Source: Flavobacterium quisquiliarum (GTDB lineage: Bacteria; Bacteroidota; Bacteroidia; Flavobacteriales; Flavobacteriaceae). From it: 64,000 nt of DNA. The notes beneath the pieces were generated by a model. The model was given only the letters and a program-made list of their open reading frames with translations. It was not told the DNA's origin and did no database searches. The position numbers and the translations under genes were made by a program. The stretch lies in assembly GCF_019308285.1 (NCBI RefSeq), contig NZ_WWEM01000038.1, positions 179,426 to 243,425 of the forward strand. The letters are read 5' to 3'. Position 1 is the first letter of the stretch, and each line of letters begins with the position of its first letter. Positions 1-7,225 of this stretch are shown one piece after another.

Positions 1-1
1 T

Positions 2-547
2 CAATGGTTTGGCGGCGGACAGGATTTAACGCCTTATTATTTGTTTGAAGAAGATGCAAAGCACTTTCATCAAACGTGTAAAACCGCTTGCGATAAACAC
101 AGTTCGGAGTTTTATCCAAAATATAAAAAACAATGCGATTCGTATTTCTGGAACGCACACCGAAATGAAGCCCGTGGACTTGGCGGTTTATTCTTTGATT
201 ATTGCAAAGCAAATGAACAAATGTCAATGGAAAACTGGTATGATTTTGTAACCGAAGTAGGTAACAGTTTCCTTGAAGCTTACGTTCCGATTGTGGAAAG
301 AAGAAAAAATTTAGAATATTCTTCAGAACAAAGAACTTGGCAGGAAATCCGTCGTGGCCGTTATGTTGAGTTTAATCTGGTTCATGACAAAGGAACTTTA
401 TTCGGTTTAAAAACCAACGGAAGAATCGAGAGTATTTTAATGAGTTTGCCTCCACATGTGCAATGGGTGTATGATCATCATCCTGAAGCAGGAAGTGAGG
501 AAGAAAAATTGATTAATGTATTGACGAATCCGATTGATTGGGTTTAA
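2..547 (+). CDS. hemF: oxygen-dependent coproporphyrinogen III oxidase, 3' part (HemF)
   Basis: This is the C-terminal part of aerobic coproporphyrinogen III oxidase, which decarboxylates two propionate side chains to give protoporphyrinogen IX in haem synthesis. The reading frame is open from base 2, so the 5' end lies outside the window. The visible protein begins with the family motif WFGGGQDLTPYY, followed by the FFDY and RGRYVEFNLV(H)D blocks, and ends in the typical SLPPHVQWVYDHHPEAGSEE segment. About 182 residues are present of the usual 300 or so. A TTG at 41 is not the start, because conserved sequence continues upstream of it. A second haem gene, hemB, lies 5 kb downstream, but the two are not in one operon. 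Identity is very secure. Confidence 0.95.
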   Translation, partial: QWFGGGQDLTPYYLFEEDAKHFHQTCKTACDKHSSEFYPKYKKQCDSYFWNAHRNEARGLGGLFFDYCKANEQMSMENWYDFVTEVGNSFLEAYVPIVERRKNLEYSSEQRTWQEIRRGRYVEFNLVHDKGTLFGLKTNGRIESILMSLPPHVQWVYDHHPEAGSEEEKLINVLTNPIDWV

Positions 548-573
548 TTTTATTCCACTAAAAAAATTTATTT

Positions 574-712
574 AACACATAGAAACATAGATTTATTGAC
601 CTATCTTAGAGGTGTTTTTAGAAAATTACATTTTTTCCACATAGCGCTATGTGATTTATTTGGAATGAAATGTCTTTTTTAAAACAATCCAAAAACTATG
701 TTTCTATGTGTT
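574..712. repeat. palindromic intergenic element, copy 1 (CACATAGAAACATAG family)
   Basis: Outer arms at 574-590 and 696-712 are inverted copies of AACACATAGAAACATAG. A central perfect palindrome, CACATAGCGCTATGTG, sits at 638-653. The same layout recurs at 2653-2788, with the same arm sequence and almost the same length, so this is a small dispersed element and not a chance hairpin. Its right arm overlaps the first codons of the following gene. No transposase is associated with it. Confidence 0.8.
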
Positions 713-1644
713 TAAAACTAATTTACACTACATTCTTTACCAGCATTTTTGGATGTTTCGCCCAAAGCGATTCCCTGCGAAATCCTTATTTTAAATCTTA
801 CAACGATAAAATCACGGCTAGTGTTTATTATTTAGATACTTCCAATAGTTTTCAGATTGCTTCAGATAATCCGGAAACCAAAATGTATGTCAATCTTATT
901 CCCAATCGACGAGAGCAGATTGGTTTTAACTTAAACTACAAAATCATTGATGTCGGTTTTGGCTTTGCGCCGAAATTTTTGAGTCAGAATAAAGGCGATT
1001 CCCATTCCAAACATTTTAATTTCAATACCCGTTTTTATTTAAAAAAATGGATGCAGTCCTTTACCTATATCAACCAAAAAGGGTTTTATATTAAAGATGA
1101 CAACATTACAGCGCAATTGCCTAGTATGAGGACTATGAAAATTGGCGGATCGACAGCTTATGTTTTCAATGATAAATTTTCGTTTAAAACCTTGGTAAGT
1201 CAAAACGAATGGCAGACTAAAAGTTCTGGAAGTTTCATTCCAACCTTCTCTTTTTATTACACCAATTTAGATTTAAATACGCCCGATTCATCACCAGGAG
1301 ATATTTATGTTTTTACGCTCGCTCCTTCCTACTTCTACAATTTTGTGATTAGCGATCGGGTTTTAATTGGCGCGGGACTTGCTTTGGGTGCGGGACTGAA
1401 TGTGATTGATAAAGATACCTCAGCTTTATATCAAGCCGATTTCAATTTAAAATTAGCCTACAATAAAGACCGTTTCTTTGCTTTTGCAACTCTAAACACC
1501 ATCAGTTTTGCTCAGGACGATAAAATTGATCCGAGATTAAATGATAATATTGTGACCTTAAAACTTTCTGCAGGTTATCGATTTGATCCTCCCAAAAAAG
1601 TAAAAGAGGTTTATGATAAAGTGAATGAGAAAATTGGCCTTTAA
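706..1644 (+). CDS. DUF4421 family exported protein
   Basis: This is a predicted outer-membrane or exported protein of the DUF4421 family, about 312 residues, with no defined function. From the start at 706 the protein opens with a signal peptide ending near CFAQ. The body is rich in alternating aromatic and polar strands, with blocks such as YNDKITASVYYLD and a KMYVNLIPNRREQIGFNLNY segment, as expected for a small beta-barrel. The frame is also open from an ATG at 670, adding 12 residues ahead of the signal peptide; I prefer 706 because it gives a normal signal sequence. Either way the start falls in or beside the right arm of a palindromic repeat element. It lies 36 to 78 bp ahead of the aldolase gene, depending on the start used there. 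The family call comes from sequence pattern and is moderately secure. Confidence 0.7.
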   Translation: MCLKLIYTTFFTSIFGCFAQSDSLRNPYFKSYNDKITASVYYLDTSNSFQIASDNPETKMYVNLIPNRREQIGFNLNYKIIDVGFGFAPKFLSQNKGDSHSKHFNFNTRFYLKKWMQSFTYINQKGFYIKDDNITAQLPSMRTMKIGGSTAYVFNDKFSFKTLVSQNEWQTKSSGSFIPTFSFYYTNLDLNTPDSSPGDIYVFTLAPSYFYNFVISDRVLIGAGLALGAGLNVIDKDTSALYQADFNLKLAYNKDRFFAFATLNTISFAQDDKIDPRLNDNIVTLKLSAGYRFDPPKKVKEVYDKVNEKIGL

Positions 1645-1722
1645 AAAACCTACTTATTCATAATCAATAAGTTGTGAAAATTGCTTAAATTACATGGATT
1701 TACAAAACTTAAATTCATTATT

Positions 1723-2619
1723 ATGGCAAATGTGAACCAGGAACAATTAAATCGGATGCATTTTGGAAAAGGATTTATCGCAGCATTAGATCAAAGCGGC
1801 GGAAGTACACCAAAAGCATTATCGCAATATGGCGTTCAAGAAAACAGCTATTCTAACGACGAAGAAATGTACACTCTTGTACATGAAATGAGAACTAGAA
1901 TTATTAAAAGTCCCGCTTTTGACAGTGATTATATTCTAGGTGCTATTTTGTTTGAAAACACCATGGATCGTAAAATTGATGGTCTATGGACTGCCGATTA
2001 TTTATGGGAAAAGAAAAATATTGTTCCTTTCCTGAAAGTAGACAAAGGACTAGCTGATTTGGCCAGCGGTGTTCAATTGATGAAACCCATTCCGAATCTG
2101 GATGAATTGCTGACCAGAGCTGTAGAACGAAATGTCTTTGGAACCAAAATGCGTTCTGTAATCAAAGAAGCAAATCCCGACGGAATTCGTGATATAGTAG
2201 AACAGCAATTCAGAGTTGGTTTACAAATTTTCAAAAAAGGATTAATTCCTATTATCGAACCTGAAGTTGACATTTACAGTCCTGACAAAGAAAAATCAGA
2301 AAAGATTTTAAAAGATGAAATCCTAAAACAATTGAATTCTCTAGACAAAGAAGTAAGAGTAATGCTGAAATTATCTATTCCAACCGTAAATAATTTCTAC
2401 GGCGAATTGATAACAGATCCGCATGTGGTTCGTGTTGTGGCATTATCTGGCGGCTATTCCCGAGAGGAAGCCAATACAAAACTGGCTCAAAACCATGGCT
2501 TAATTGCCAGTTTCTCCAGAGCATTGTCCGAAGGTCTCAGCGCAGGTCAATCTGATGCTGATTTTAATGCTGTTCTTGGTGATACCATAAAAACCATTTA
2601 CAACGCTTCCATTACTTAA
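1723..2619 (+). CDS. class I fructose-bisphosphate aldolase
   Basis: This protein (298 residues from the start at 1723) cleaves fructose 1,6-bisphosphate to dihydroxyacetone phosphate and glyceraldehyde 3-phosphate through a lysine Schiff base. It belongs to the bacterial class I aldolases related to the staphylococcal enzyme. Diagnostic stretches are GKGFIAALDQSGGSTPKAL near the N-terminus, LGAILFENTMDR, VPFLKVDKGL (a conserved active-site region), PIIEPEVDI, and VMLKLSIPTV carrying the likely Schiff-base lysine. A late ALSGGYSR block matches the phosphate-binding loop. The frame extends 14 codons upstream to a TTG at 1681, but MANVNQEQ at 1723 matches the family's normal start. With pgk at 28.5 kb, this is one of two glycolytic genes in the window. 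Confidence 0.93.
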   Translation: MANVNQEQLNRMHFGKGFIAALDQSGGSTPKALSQYGVQENSYSNDEEMYTLVHEMRTRIIKSPAFDSDYILGAILFENTMDRKIDGLWTADYLWEKKNIVPFLKVDKGLADLASGVQLMKPIPNLDELLTRAVERNVFGTKMRSVIKEANPDGIRDIVEQQFRVGLQIFKKGLIPIIEPEVDIYSPDKEKSEKILKDEILKQLNSLDKEVRVMLKLSIPTVNNFYGELITDPHVVRVVALSGGYSREEANTKLAQNHGLIASFSRALSEGLSAGQSDADFNAVLGDTIKTIYNASIT

Positions 2620-2652
2620 AAGCTATTCTTAATCTGTGGGCATAATTATTTC

Positions 2653-2788
2653 AACACATAGAAACATAGTTTATTAAAGATGTAAAAAAGGCGCTTCACT
2701 TGCATTAATACACATAGTTTAGCTATGTGTGGAAACTAGTTTCTTCTACTCTCTTTTTTCAATATAAAAATCTATGTTTCTATGTGTT
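2653..2788. repeat. palindromic intergenic element, copy 2 (CACATAGAAACATAG family)
   Basis: Outer inverted arms lie at 2653-2669 and 2772-2788 (AACACATAGAAACATAG and its complement). The central inverted repeat CACATAG-TTTAG-CTATGTG lies at 2711-2729. Arms and spacing match the copy at 574-712, while the sequence between arms is largely different. The two copies frame the DUF4421 and aldolase genes. Confidence 0.8.
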
Positions 2789-2831
2789 AAAATATTCTCC
2801 TTTTAGTTTCATCCAACAGATTCTCTTACAA

Positions 2832-2870
2832 ACAAAAATCCCCGAAATCTAATGTTTAGGGGATTTTTGT
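2832..2870. terminator. bidirectional terminator between aldolase and the minus-strand gene
   Basis: A 12-bp stem (ACAAAAATCCCC paired with GGGGATTTTTGT) has a 15-nt loop. A-rich and T-rich flanks give U-tracts on both strands, suiting the convergent genes on either side. Confidence 0.8.
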
Positions 2871-2878
2871 TTTGAACT

Positions 2879-4678
2879 TTATTTTGAAGCCATCATATCA
2901 TTGGCCAAATCTAATGTTTGTAAAATGATATTTTTATCGTTTTGCAAAGAATTTAATTTCAGAACAAACTTGAATTTATTATCAATCAGCTTTTTAGGCG
3001 ATTCCATGGTAAAATCTGAAAACTGTGATGCGAATCTATTCATTTTATTTAATTCATCGTCTTTTGCATTTTTTCCGAAAGCTTTAATAGTCTGTGAAAT
3101 ATTTATTTTTCCGAAAATAGCATTCTTGCTCAAGTCTTTCTTTGTTTCTTTCACAAAAGAACCACTTCCTTTGCTAAAATAATCCAATGTATTACTTACC
3201 GCTACAACGTCTTTATCTTTTAGAATGTAAATATCGCCATATTCTTTAGTCCCTAAAATCTGGTAATAATTTCCGTTTTGAATCAGCATTTTTTTGCGAA
3301 CGCCTAATTGCAATAATTTATCTCCAAAAGTCGGATGCGTTGATGTAAAAACTACCGAAAATAACGGAATTGTTTTCTTCACTTTCTCTTCCGTAATTTT
3401 TTCCTCGTAATTCTCATCATAATCATATTTTTTGGTCATTACCTCCACTTCTTTCACATCATATAAAAAAGCGCTTAAATCACCATCAAAAAGCTTCGCT
3501 GTGGCTTCTTCATCAACTATGGTAGAAATTAAATCTGTAATGATTGCAATATCTTCTTTAGTAAACTTTGGATTCTGAAACATATCAGTCATTAAAGACG
3601 GAAACTTTTCGAGAGCTGCTTTGGTGTTAATATGATAAGACATATATCCCAAAGGTTTTTCAGCAGGAAAATAATTAAAGATGTTTTTGTTGATTTTTCG
3701 ATCTCCAATTTTGCTTACTGCCTCAGCAATTTCTTTAGAATATTCTACAATCTCTTCGATTCTCGCATTGTCATTATCAAAATAGAAATCAAGGTTTATT
3801 CCTTTTACAAAATTCCCGAAGTTCTTTTGCATTGGAAGATATTTATCATAACCTCCAAAAAGTCTCATCGGATAACTATACGCAGAATATAAAGTCGAAA
3901 TCATACCGCCGTAATCTACCCAAGAAGAAATATCAGCTCCAATAGTAATCTTAGAAGAAGTTGGCGCCGTAAAACCATTTTCGAACAGACGTTTTATAAT
4001 TTCACTTTGGTTTTCTGCCAACTTTCTATCAAATTCTGCTTGTTCTGCTGAGTATGCTTCATAAGGATTTTCGTCGTATTGGTCATCTTCCAAAATAATA
4101 TCTGAAGCTTTTGGTTCAACATCAGATACAGCTGGCGCTTCTACAATAGTATCGTTTTCATAATAATCTATTGTCGCAGCAGAATCGACTGCTCTCATAG
4201 CAGCCTCTTCATTATAAAATTTCGTCGGAAGTCTTTTGGTTAATTCAAATATCACTAAATAATCATCATTCCATGCCAATGACTTTTTAGCTCCTTTTGA
4301 TGTAAAAACAGCATATTTCCCAAAATCCTGAATAGTGTTATTCTCTGCTTTTAAATTCTCAACTAAATACTGCTTTACAGCTTCTTTGTTTTTTATCGGA
4401 ATGGTAACCTGATAATAGGGAACGCTGTCTAGAAAACTTCCATGAATGGTAATCTTCTGATCTAATTTGATAATCGAAGTATATTTTCGAAGATCAAAAT
4501 CAGGTTTTTTACTAGTGAATTTTGTAATAATGGGATGATTCAGCACTTGATTAACATCTACTTTTTTCGAAAGCTGATTTCCGTTAAACTGTACAAAATA
4601 ATCGTATTTATCTAAATTGGCCTGACCAAAAGTCAGCATCGAGGTGAATAATAAAAATAAGGAATAAAACTGCTTCAT
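2879..4678 (-). CDS. exported protein of unknown function, 599 aa
   Basis: I do not recognise a characterised family. The protein starts with a signal peptide (residues 1-19, ending TFGQ). It continues as a mostly soluble protein with a Lys/Asp-rich composition, including an acidic stretch around residues 170-225 (SDVEPKASDIILEDDQYDEN) and a segment with repeated Lys-Asp turns near the C-terminus. No membrane segment appears after the signal peptide, and there is no T9SS C-terminal domain. It follows the lipoprotein gene at 4682-5314 with a 3-bp gap, so the two are almost certainly co-transcribed and may work together in the periplasm or at the outer membrane. It is likely a lineage-restricted Flavobacteriia protein. 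Confidence 0.6.
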   Translation of the reverse strand: MKQFYSLFLLFTSMLTFGQANLDKYDYFVQFNGNQLSKKVDVNQVLNHPIITKFTSKKPDFDLRKYTSIIKLDQKITIHGSFLDSVPYYQVTIPIKNKEAVKQYLVENLKAENNTIQDFGKYAVFTSKGAKKSLAWNDDYLVIFELTKRLPTKFYNEEAAMRAVDSAATIDYYENDTIVEAPAVSDVEPKASDIILEDDQYDENPYEAYSAEQAEFDRKLAENQSEIIKRLFENGFTAPTSSKITIGADISSWVDYGGMISTLYSAYSYPMRLFGGYDKYLPMQKNFGNFVKGINLDFYFDNDNARIEEIVEYSKEIAEAVSKIGDRKINKNIFNYFPAEKPLGYMSYHINTKAALEKFPSLMTDMFQNPKFTKEDIAIITDLISTIVDEEATAKLFDGDLSAFLYDVKEVEVMTKKYDYDENYEEKITEEKVKKTIPLFSVVFTSTHPTFGDKLLQLGVRKKMLIQNGNYYQILGTKEYGDIYILKDKDVVAVSNTLDYFSKGSGSFVKETKKDLSKNAIFGKINISQTIKAFGKNAKDDELNKMNRFASQFSDFTMESPKKLIDNKFKFVLKLNSLQNDKNIILQTLDLANDMMASK

Positions 4679-4681
4679 AAA

Positions 4682-5314
4682 TTAAGGCGTTAATTGAATT
4701 GTATTGTTCATTAGGGTTGATTTCTTAAAAACACTGTACATGCTTTGTTTTAAAAAAACCGTTTTTTTGTTTTTCGAAATTTTACTGTTTACATTATCAG
4801 CAGTTAAAATGTCCCGATCAAAAGTGTAAATAGAAGTAATAGAGGCTTCTTCCAAATCTTTCTTTTTCTTCGGATCGTTGACTACTTTTTCTGGAACCGG
4901 ATAAGAAGCGATTCTTTCAAAAGTTTTCCCGCTTCCGCTAAAGTGAATCTGTTCACGCTGATTGTTTATCGTATTGACAACAGCATTTAATGCTTTCAAA
5001 TTGGCATAATTGAGTTTGATAATGAAAACATAATTGCTAAAATCGGTTTTGGTCGTCACATTGGAAATACCGTCAATCTTCAATGCTTTTACTTTAAAAT
5101 CATCTAACTTTTGGGTAATTTCTTGTTCATTCGGAATTTTGACGCCATCAACTTCTTCTAAAAAAATAGCCGATTTGGTTTTAAACCAAGATTTTGAGAA
5201 ATCGATCATCAAAGTATATTCGCCACTTTGATCGTCGTGATGTTTGATTCTTTCTGTAATCTCAAAACAACTTGTTAAGAGCAGACAGCAAAATAAAGCG
5301 AGAATTTTCTTCAT
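4682..5314 (-). CDS. lipoprotein of unknown function, 210 aa
   Basis: The N-terminus is a lipoprotein signal peptide: a hydrophobic stretch ending in LTSC, with the acylated cysteine at residue 16. The mature part has no motif I can name; it contains charged helices, a KKKKDLEEA segment and a C-terminal QSMYSVFKKS region. It is the first gene of a two-gene unit with the 599-residue protein 3 bp downstream. A TAAATTTG promoter element sits only 4 bp ahead of the ATG, which would put transcription initiation at or near the start codon. No function is assigned. Confidence 0.7.
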   Translation of the reverse strand: MKKILALFCCLLLTSCFEITERIKHHDDQSGEYTLMIDFSKSWFKTKSAIFLEEVDGVKIPNEQEITQKLDDFKVKALKIDGISNVTTKTDFSNYVFIIKLNYANLKALNAVVNTINNQREQIHFSGSGKTFERIASYPVPEKVVNDPKKKKDLEEASITSIYTFDRDILTADNVNSKISKNKKTVFLKQSMYSVFKKSTLMNNTIQLTP

Positions 5315-5318
5315 CTTA

Positions 5319-5326
5319 CAAATTTA
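5319..5326 (-). promoter_or_regulatory. candidate -7 promoter element (TAAATTTG)
   Basis: This matches the Bacteroidetes TAnnTTTG -7 box on the minus strand, 4 bp ahead of the lipoprotein ATG at 5314. No TTG -33 box is seen at the usual spacing, so it is only moderately supported. If used, the transcript would be essentially leaderless. Confidence 0.45.
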
Positions 5327-5441
5327 GATGGAATTTTTAAGAAATCATACTTTCCCCAAGAACAATAAAAAAGAACAAACTTTTAGATAATATTAACGGA
5401 TTCTATAGCTAGCTAAACGCCTTATTCTGTTGATTTTTATT

Positions 5442-5449
5442 TAACTTTG
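5442..5449 (+). promoter_or_regulatory. hemB promoter -7 element (TAACTTTG)
   Basis: TAACTTTG followed by CGCC is a good match to the Flavobacterium -7 consensus. It lies 106 bp ahead of the hemB ATG. No convincing TTG box at about 19 bp is visible upstream. Confidence 0.55.
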
Positions 5450-5522
5450 CGCCACTTAAAAAGTAGAACAAACTTTAAAAAACAAAAAACACAACTTCAT
5501 TTTTAGAAACAAAGATTAATCA

Positions 5523-5553
5523 ATCTGAAATCTAAAATCTAAAATCTAAAATT
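5523..5553. repeat. heptad repeat (AAATCTA)n in the hemB leader
   Basis: Four consecutive near-perfect copies of AAATCTA end directly before the hemB ATG at 5556. A related run lies at 17390-17425, 5 bp from the 3' end of the desaturase gene, so this is a recurring simple sequence of this genome. Confidence 0.7.
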
Positions 5554-5555
5554 AT

Positions 5556-6551
5556 ATGTTCCCATTACAACGAGGCAGACGATTAAGAGTAAATGAATCA
5601 ATTCGTTCTTTAGTACGTGAAACCAGTTTAAGTCCGTCGGATTTTATGTTTCCAATGTTTATTGCTGAAGGAGAGAATGTAAAAGTAGAAATTCCATCAA
5701 TGCCAGGAATTTTCAGAAGATCTATAGATTTAACAGTTGAAGAAGTAAAAGAACTTTATGATTTAGGAATTCGCGCGGTTAACATTTATGTAAAAGTGAG
5801 CGAAAACCTAAAAGACAATACTGGAAAAGAAGCTTGGAATCCAAACGGATTAATGCAGCAAGCTATTCGCGCCATAAAAGCCGCTTGTCCAGAAATGATC
5901 GTGATGCCAGATGTGGCTTTAGATCCTTATTCTATTTACGGTCATGACGGAATTATAACAAATGGCGATGTAGAAAATGACAGCACAGTCGATGCTTTAG
6001 TAAAAATGGCCGTTTCTCACGCAGAAGCCGGTGCCGATTTTGTTGCGCCAAGTGATATGATGGACGGACGCGTTTTGCGCCTGCGCGAAGGTTTAGATGC
6101 TGCCGGATTTCAGAATGTTGGAATTATGAGCTATTCTGCTAAATATGCCTCTGCTTTTTACGGTCCATTTAGAGATGCTTTAGATTCTGCTCCAAAAGAA
6201 GCTGATGTTGTTGTTCCAAAAGATAAAAAAACATACCAAATGGATTATGCCAACCGCATCGAAGCAATCAAAGAAGCTTTGTCAGATGTAGAAGAAGGTG
6301 CAGATATGGTTATGGTAAAACCGGGAATCGCTTATTTGGATATTGTTCGAGAAATAAAAAATACAGTACACGTTCCTGTAACCGTATATCAGGTTTCTGG
6401 AGAATATGCTATGATTAAAGCGGCATCTGAAAGAGGCTGGCTTGATCACGATAAAATTATGATGGAACAATTAATGTGCATCAAACGTTCTGGTGCCAAT
6501 CTTATTTCAACATATTTTGCAAAAGAAGCGGCAATTTTATTAAACAAATAA
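5556..6551 (+). CDS. hemB: delta-aminolevulinic acid dehydratase (porphobilinogen synthase)
   Basis: HemB condenses two 5-aminolevulinate molecules to porphobilinogen, the second committed step of tetrapyrrole synthesis. The 331-residue length is normal. The two Schiff-base lysines are visible as K196 in MSYSAKYASAFYGPFRDA and K255 in MVMVKPGIAYLDI. The metal-site segment reads DVALDPYSIYGHDG (residues 119-132) and lacks the cysteines of zinc enzymes (DVCLCEYTSHGHCG type). By family rules it therefore belongs to the magnesium-dependent, zinc-independent class. The start follows an AAATCTA repeat run. A cytochrome c lipoprotein gene begins 1 bp after the stop, so the two are probably translationally coupled. 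Confidence 0.97.
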   Translation: MFPLQRGRRLRVNESIRSLVRETSLSPSDFMFPMFIAEGENVKVEIPSMPGIFRRSIDLTVEEVKELYDLGIRAVNIYVKVSENLKDNTGKEAWNPNGLMQQAIRAIKAACPEMIVMPDVALDPYSIYGHDGIITNGDVENDSTVDALVKMAVSHAEAGADFVAPSDMMDGRVLRLREGLDAAGFQNVGIMSYSAKYASAFYGPFRDALDSAPKEADVVVPKDKKTYQMDYANRIEAIKEALSDVEEGADMVMVKPGIAYLDIVREIKNTVHVPVTVYQVSGEYAMIKAASERGWLDHDKIMMEQLMCIKRSGANLISTYFAKEAAILLNK

Positions 6552-6552
6552 A

Positions 6553-6951
6553 ATGAAAAGAATTTTATTTTTATCTGCCGTTTTATCCTTTGCATCCTGT
6601 AAAAAAGAAGGTTCTGAAAACACAGACCATACAAAAGAAGCCTATTCTGAAGGAGAATCGGCAAAAGCCAAAACACCAGAAGCTTTAGGAAAAGAAATTT
6701 TTGAAGGACGAGGAAATTGTACCGCATGTCATCAGCCGGATCAAAAAGTAATTGGGCCAAGCATTCAAGAAATCGCTAAGATTTATAAAGACAAAAAAGG
6801 CGATATGACCACATTCTTAAAAGGAAACGCTGATCCAATTGTAGATCCAAGTCAGTTTTCGGTAATGCAGACCAATTTTGCCATTACAAAAGAAATGTCT
6901 GACGAAGAGTTAAAAGCTATTGAAACGTACATCTACAGTCATTTAAAATAA
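6553..6951 (+). CDS. c-type cytochrome lipoprotein, 132 aa
   Basis: This small exported electron-transfer protein carries one covalent haem. A lipoprotein signal ends in FASC, with the lipid-bearing cysteine at residue 16, so it should sit on the outer face of a membrane. The haem-binding motif CTACH spans residues 56-60, and a methionine in the SVMQTN segment near residue 104 is a plausible sixth ligand. The fold resembles short cytochrome c551/c552 proteins. Residues 17-45 form a charged, flexible linker. It begins 1 bp after hemB, an arrangement that ties a haem consumer to haem synthesis. A large nested inverted repeat starts right after its stop codon. Confidence 0.9.
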   Translation: MKRILFLSAVLSFASCKKEGSENTDHTKEAYSEGESAKAKTPEALGKEIFEGRGNCTACHQPDQKVIGPSIQEIAKIYKDKKGDMTTFLKGNADPIVDPSQFSVMQTNFAITKEMSDEELKAIETYIYSHLK

Positions 6952-6955
6952 TTAC

Positions 6956-7137
6956 ATGTTCCGTAGGAACATCTCATCGGTAGAAAAATTATGTTGTAAT
7001 CATTATTTCACGTTCCGTAGGAACGTTTGATTGGCATCATTTTTTAACAATCCAAAATATAAAACGCTCCTACGGAACGTGAAAAAACGGGGTGGATAAT
7101 ATTGTTTTTCTACCGATGAGACATTCCTACGGAATGA
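6956..7137. repeat. nested inverted repeat, 182 bp (CGTTCCGTAGGAACG family)
   Basis: Two long arms mirror each other. The left arm (about 6956-7030) carries two CGTTCCTACGG-type palindromes separated by ATCTCATCGGTAGAAAAA. The right arm (about 7060-7137) carries the same parts in reverse complement. Inner palindromes lie at 7009-7028 and 7062-7081, outer ones at 6956-6972 and 7121-7137. The RNA could fold into a long cruciform-like hairpin. It resembles REP/BIME-type elements mobilised by REP-associated transposases, but none is encoded here. Confidence 0.85.
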
Positions 7138-7172
7138 TAACAGATATGAAGTTTTAGACACAATAATATAGC

Positions 7173-7207
7173 AAAATGGCTGTCTCGAAAATCGAGACAG
7201 CCATTTT
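7173..7207. terminator. bidirectional terminator upstream of the M13 peptidase 3' end
   Basis: A perfect stem of about 15 bp (AAAATGGCTGTCTCG paired with CGAGACAGCCATTTT) has a 5-nt loop and T-rich flanks on both strands. It ends the minus-strand peptidase transcript and can also stop read-through from hemB. Confidence 0.85.
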
Positions 7208-7225
7208 TATATCATTAAAATACTA

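Noticed and set aside
1681..1722. Longer start (TTG) for the aldolase
   Set aside because: MANVNQEQ at 1723 is the family's usual N-terminus; the added residues are not aldolase-like.
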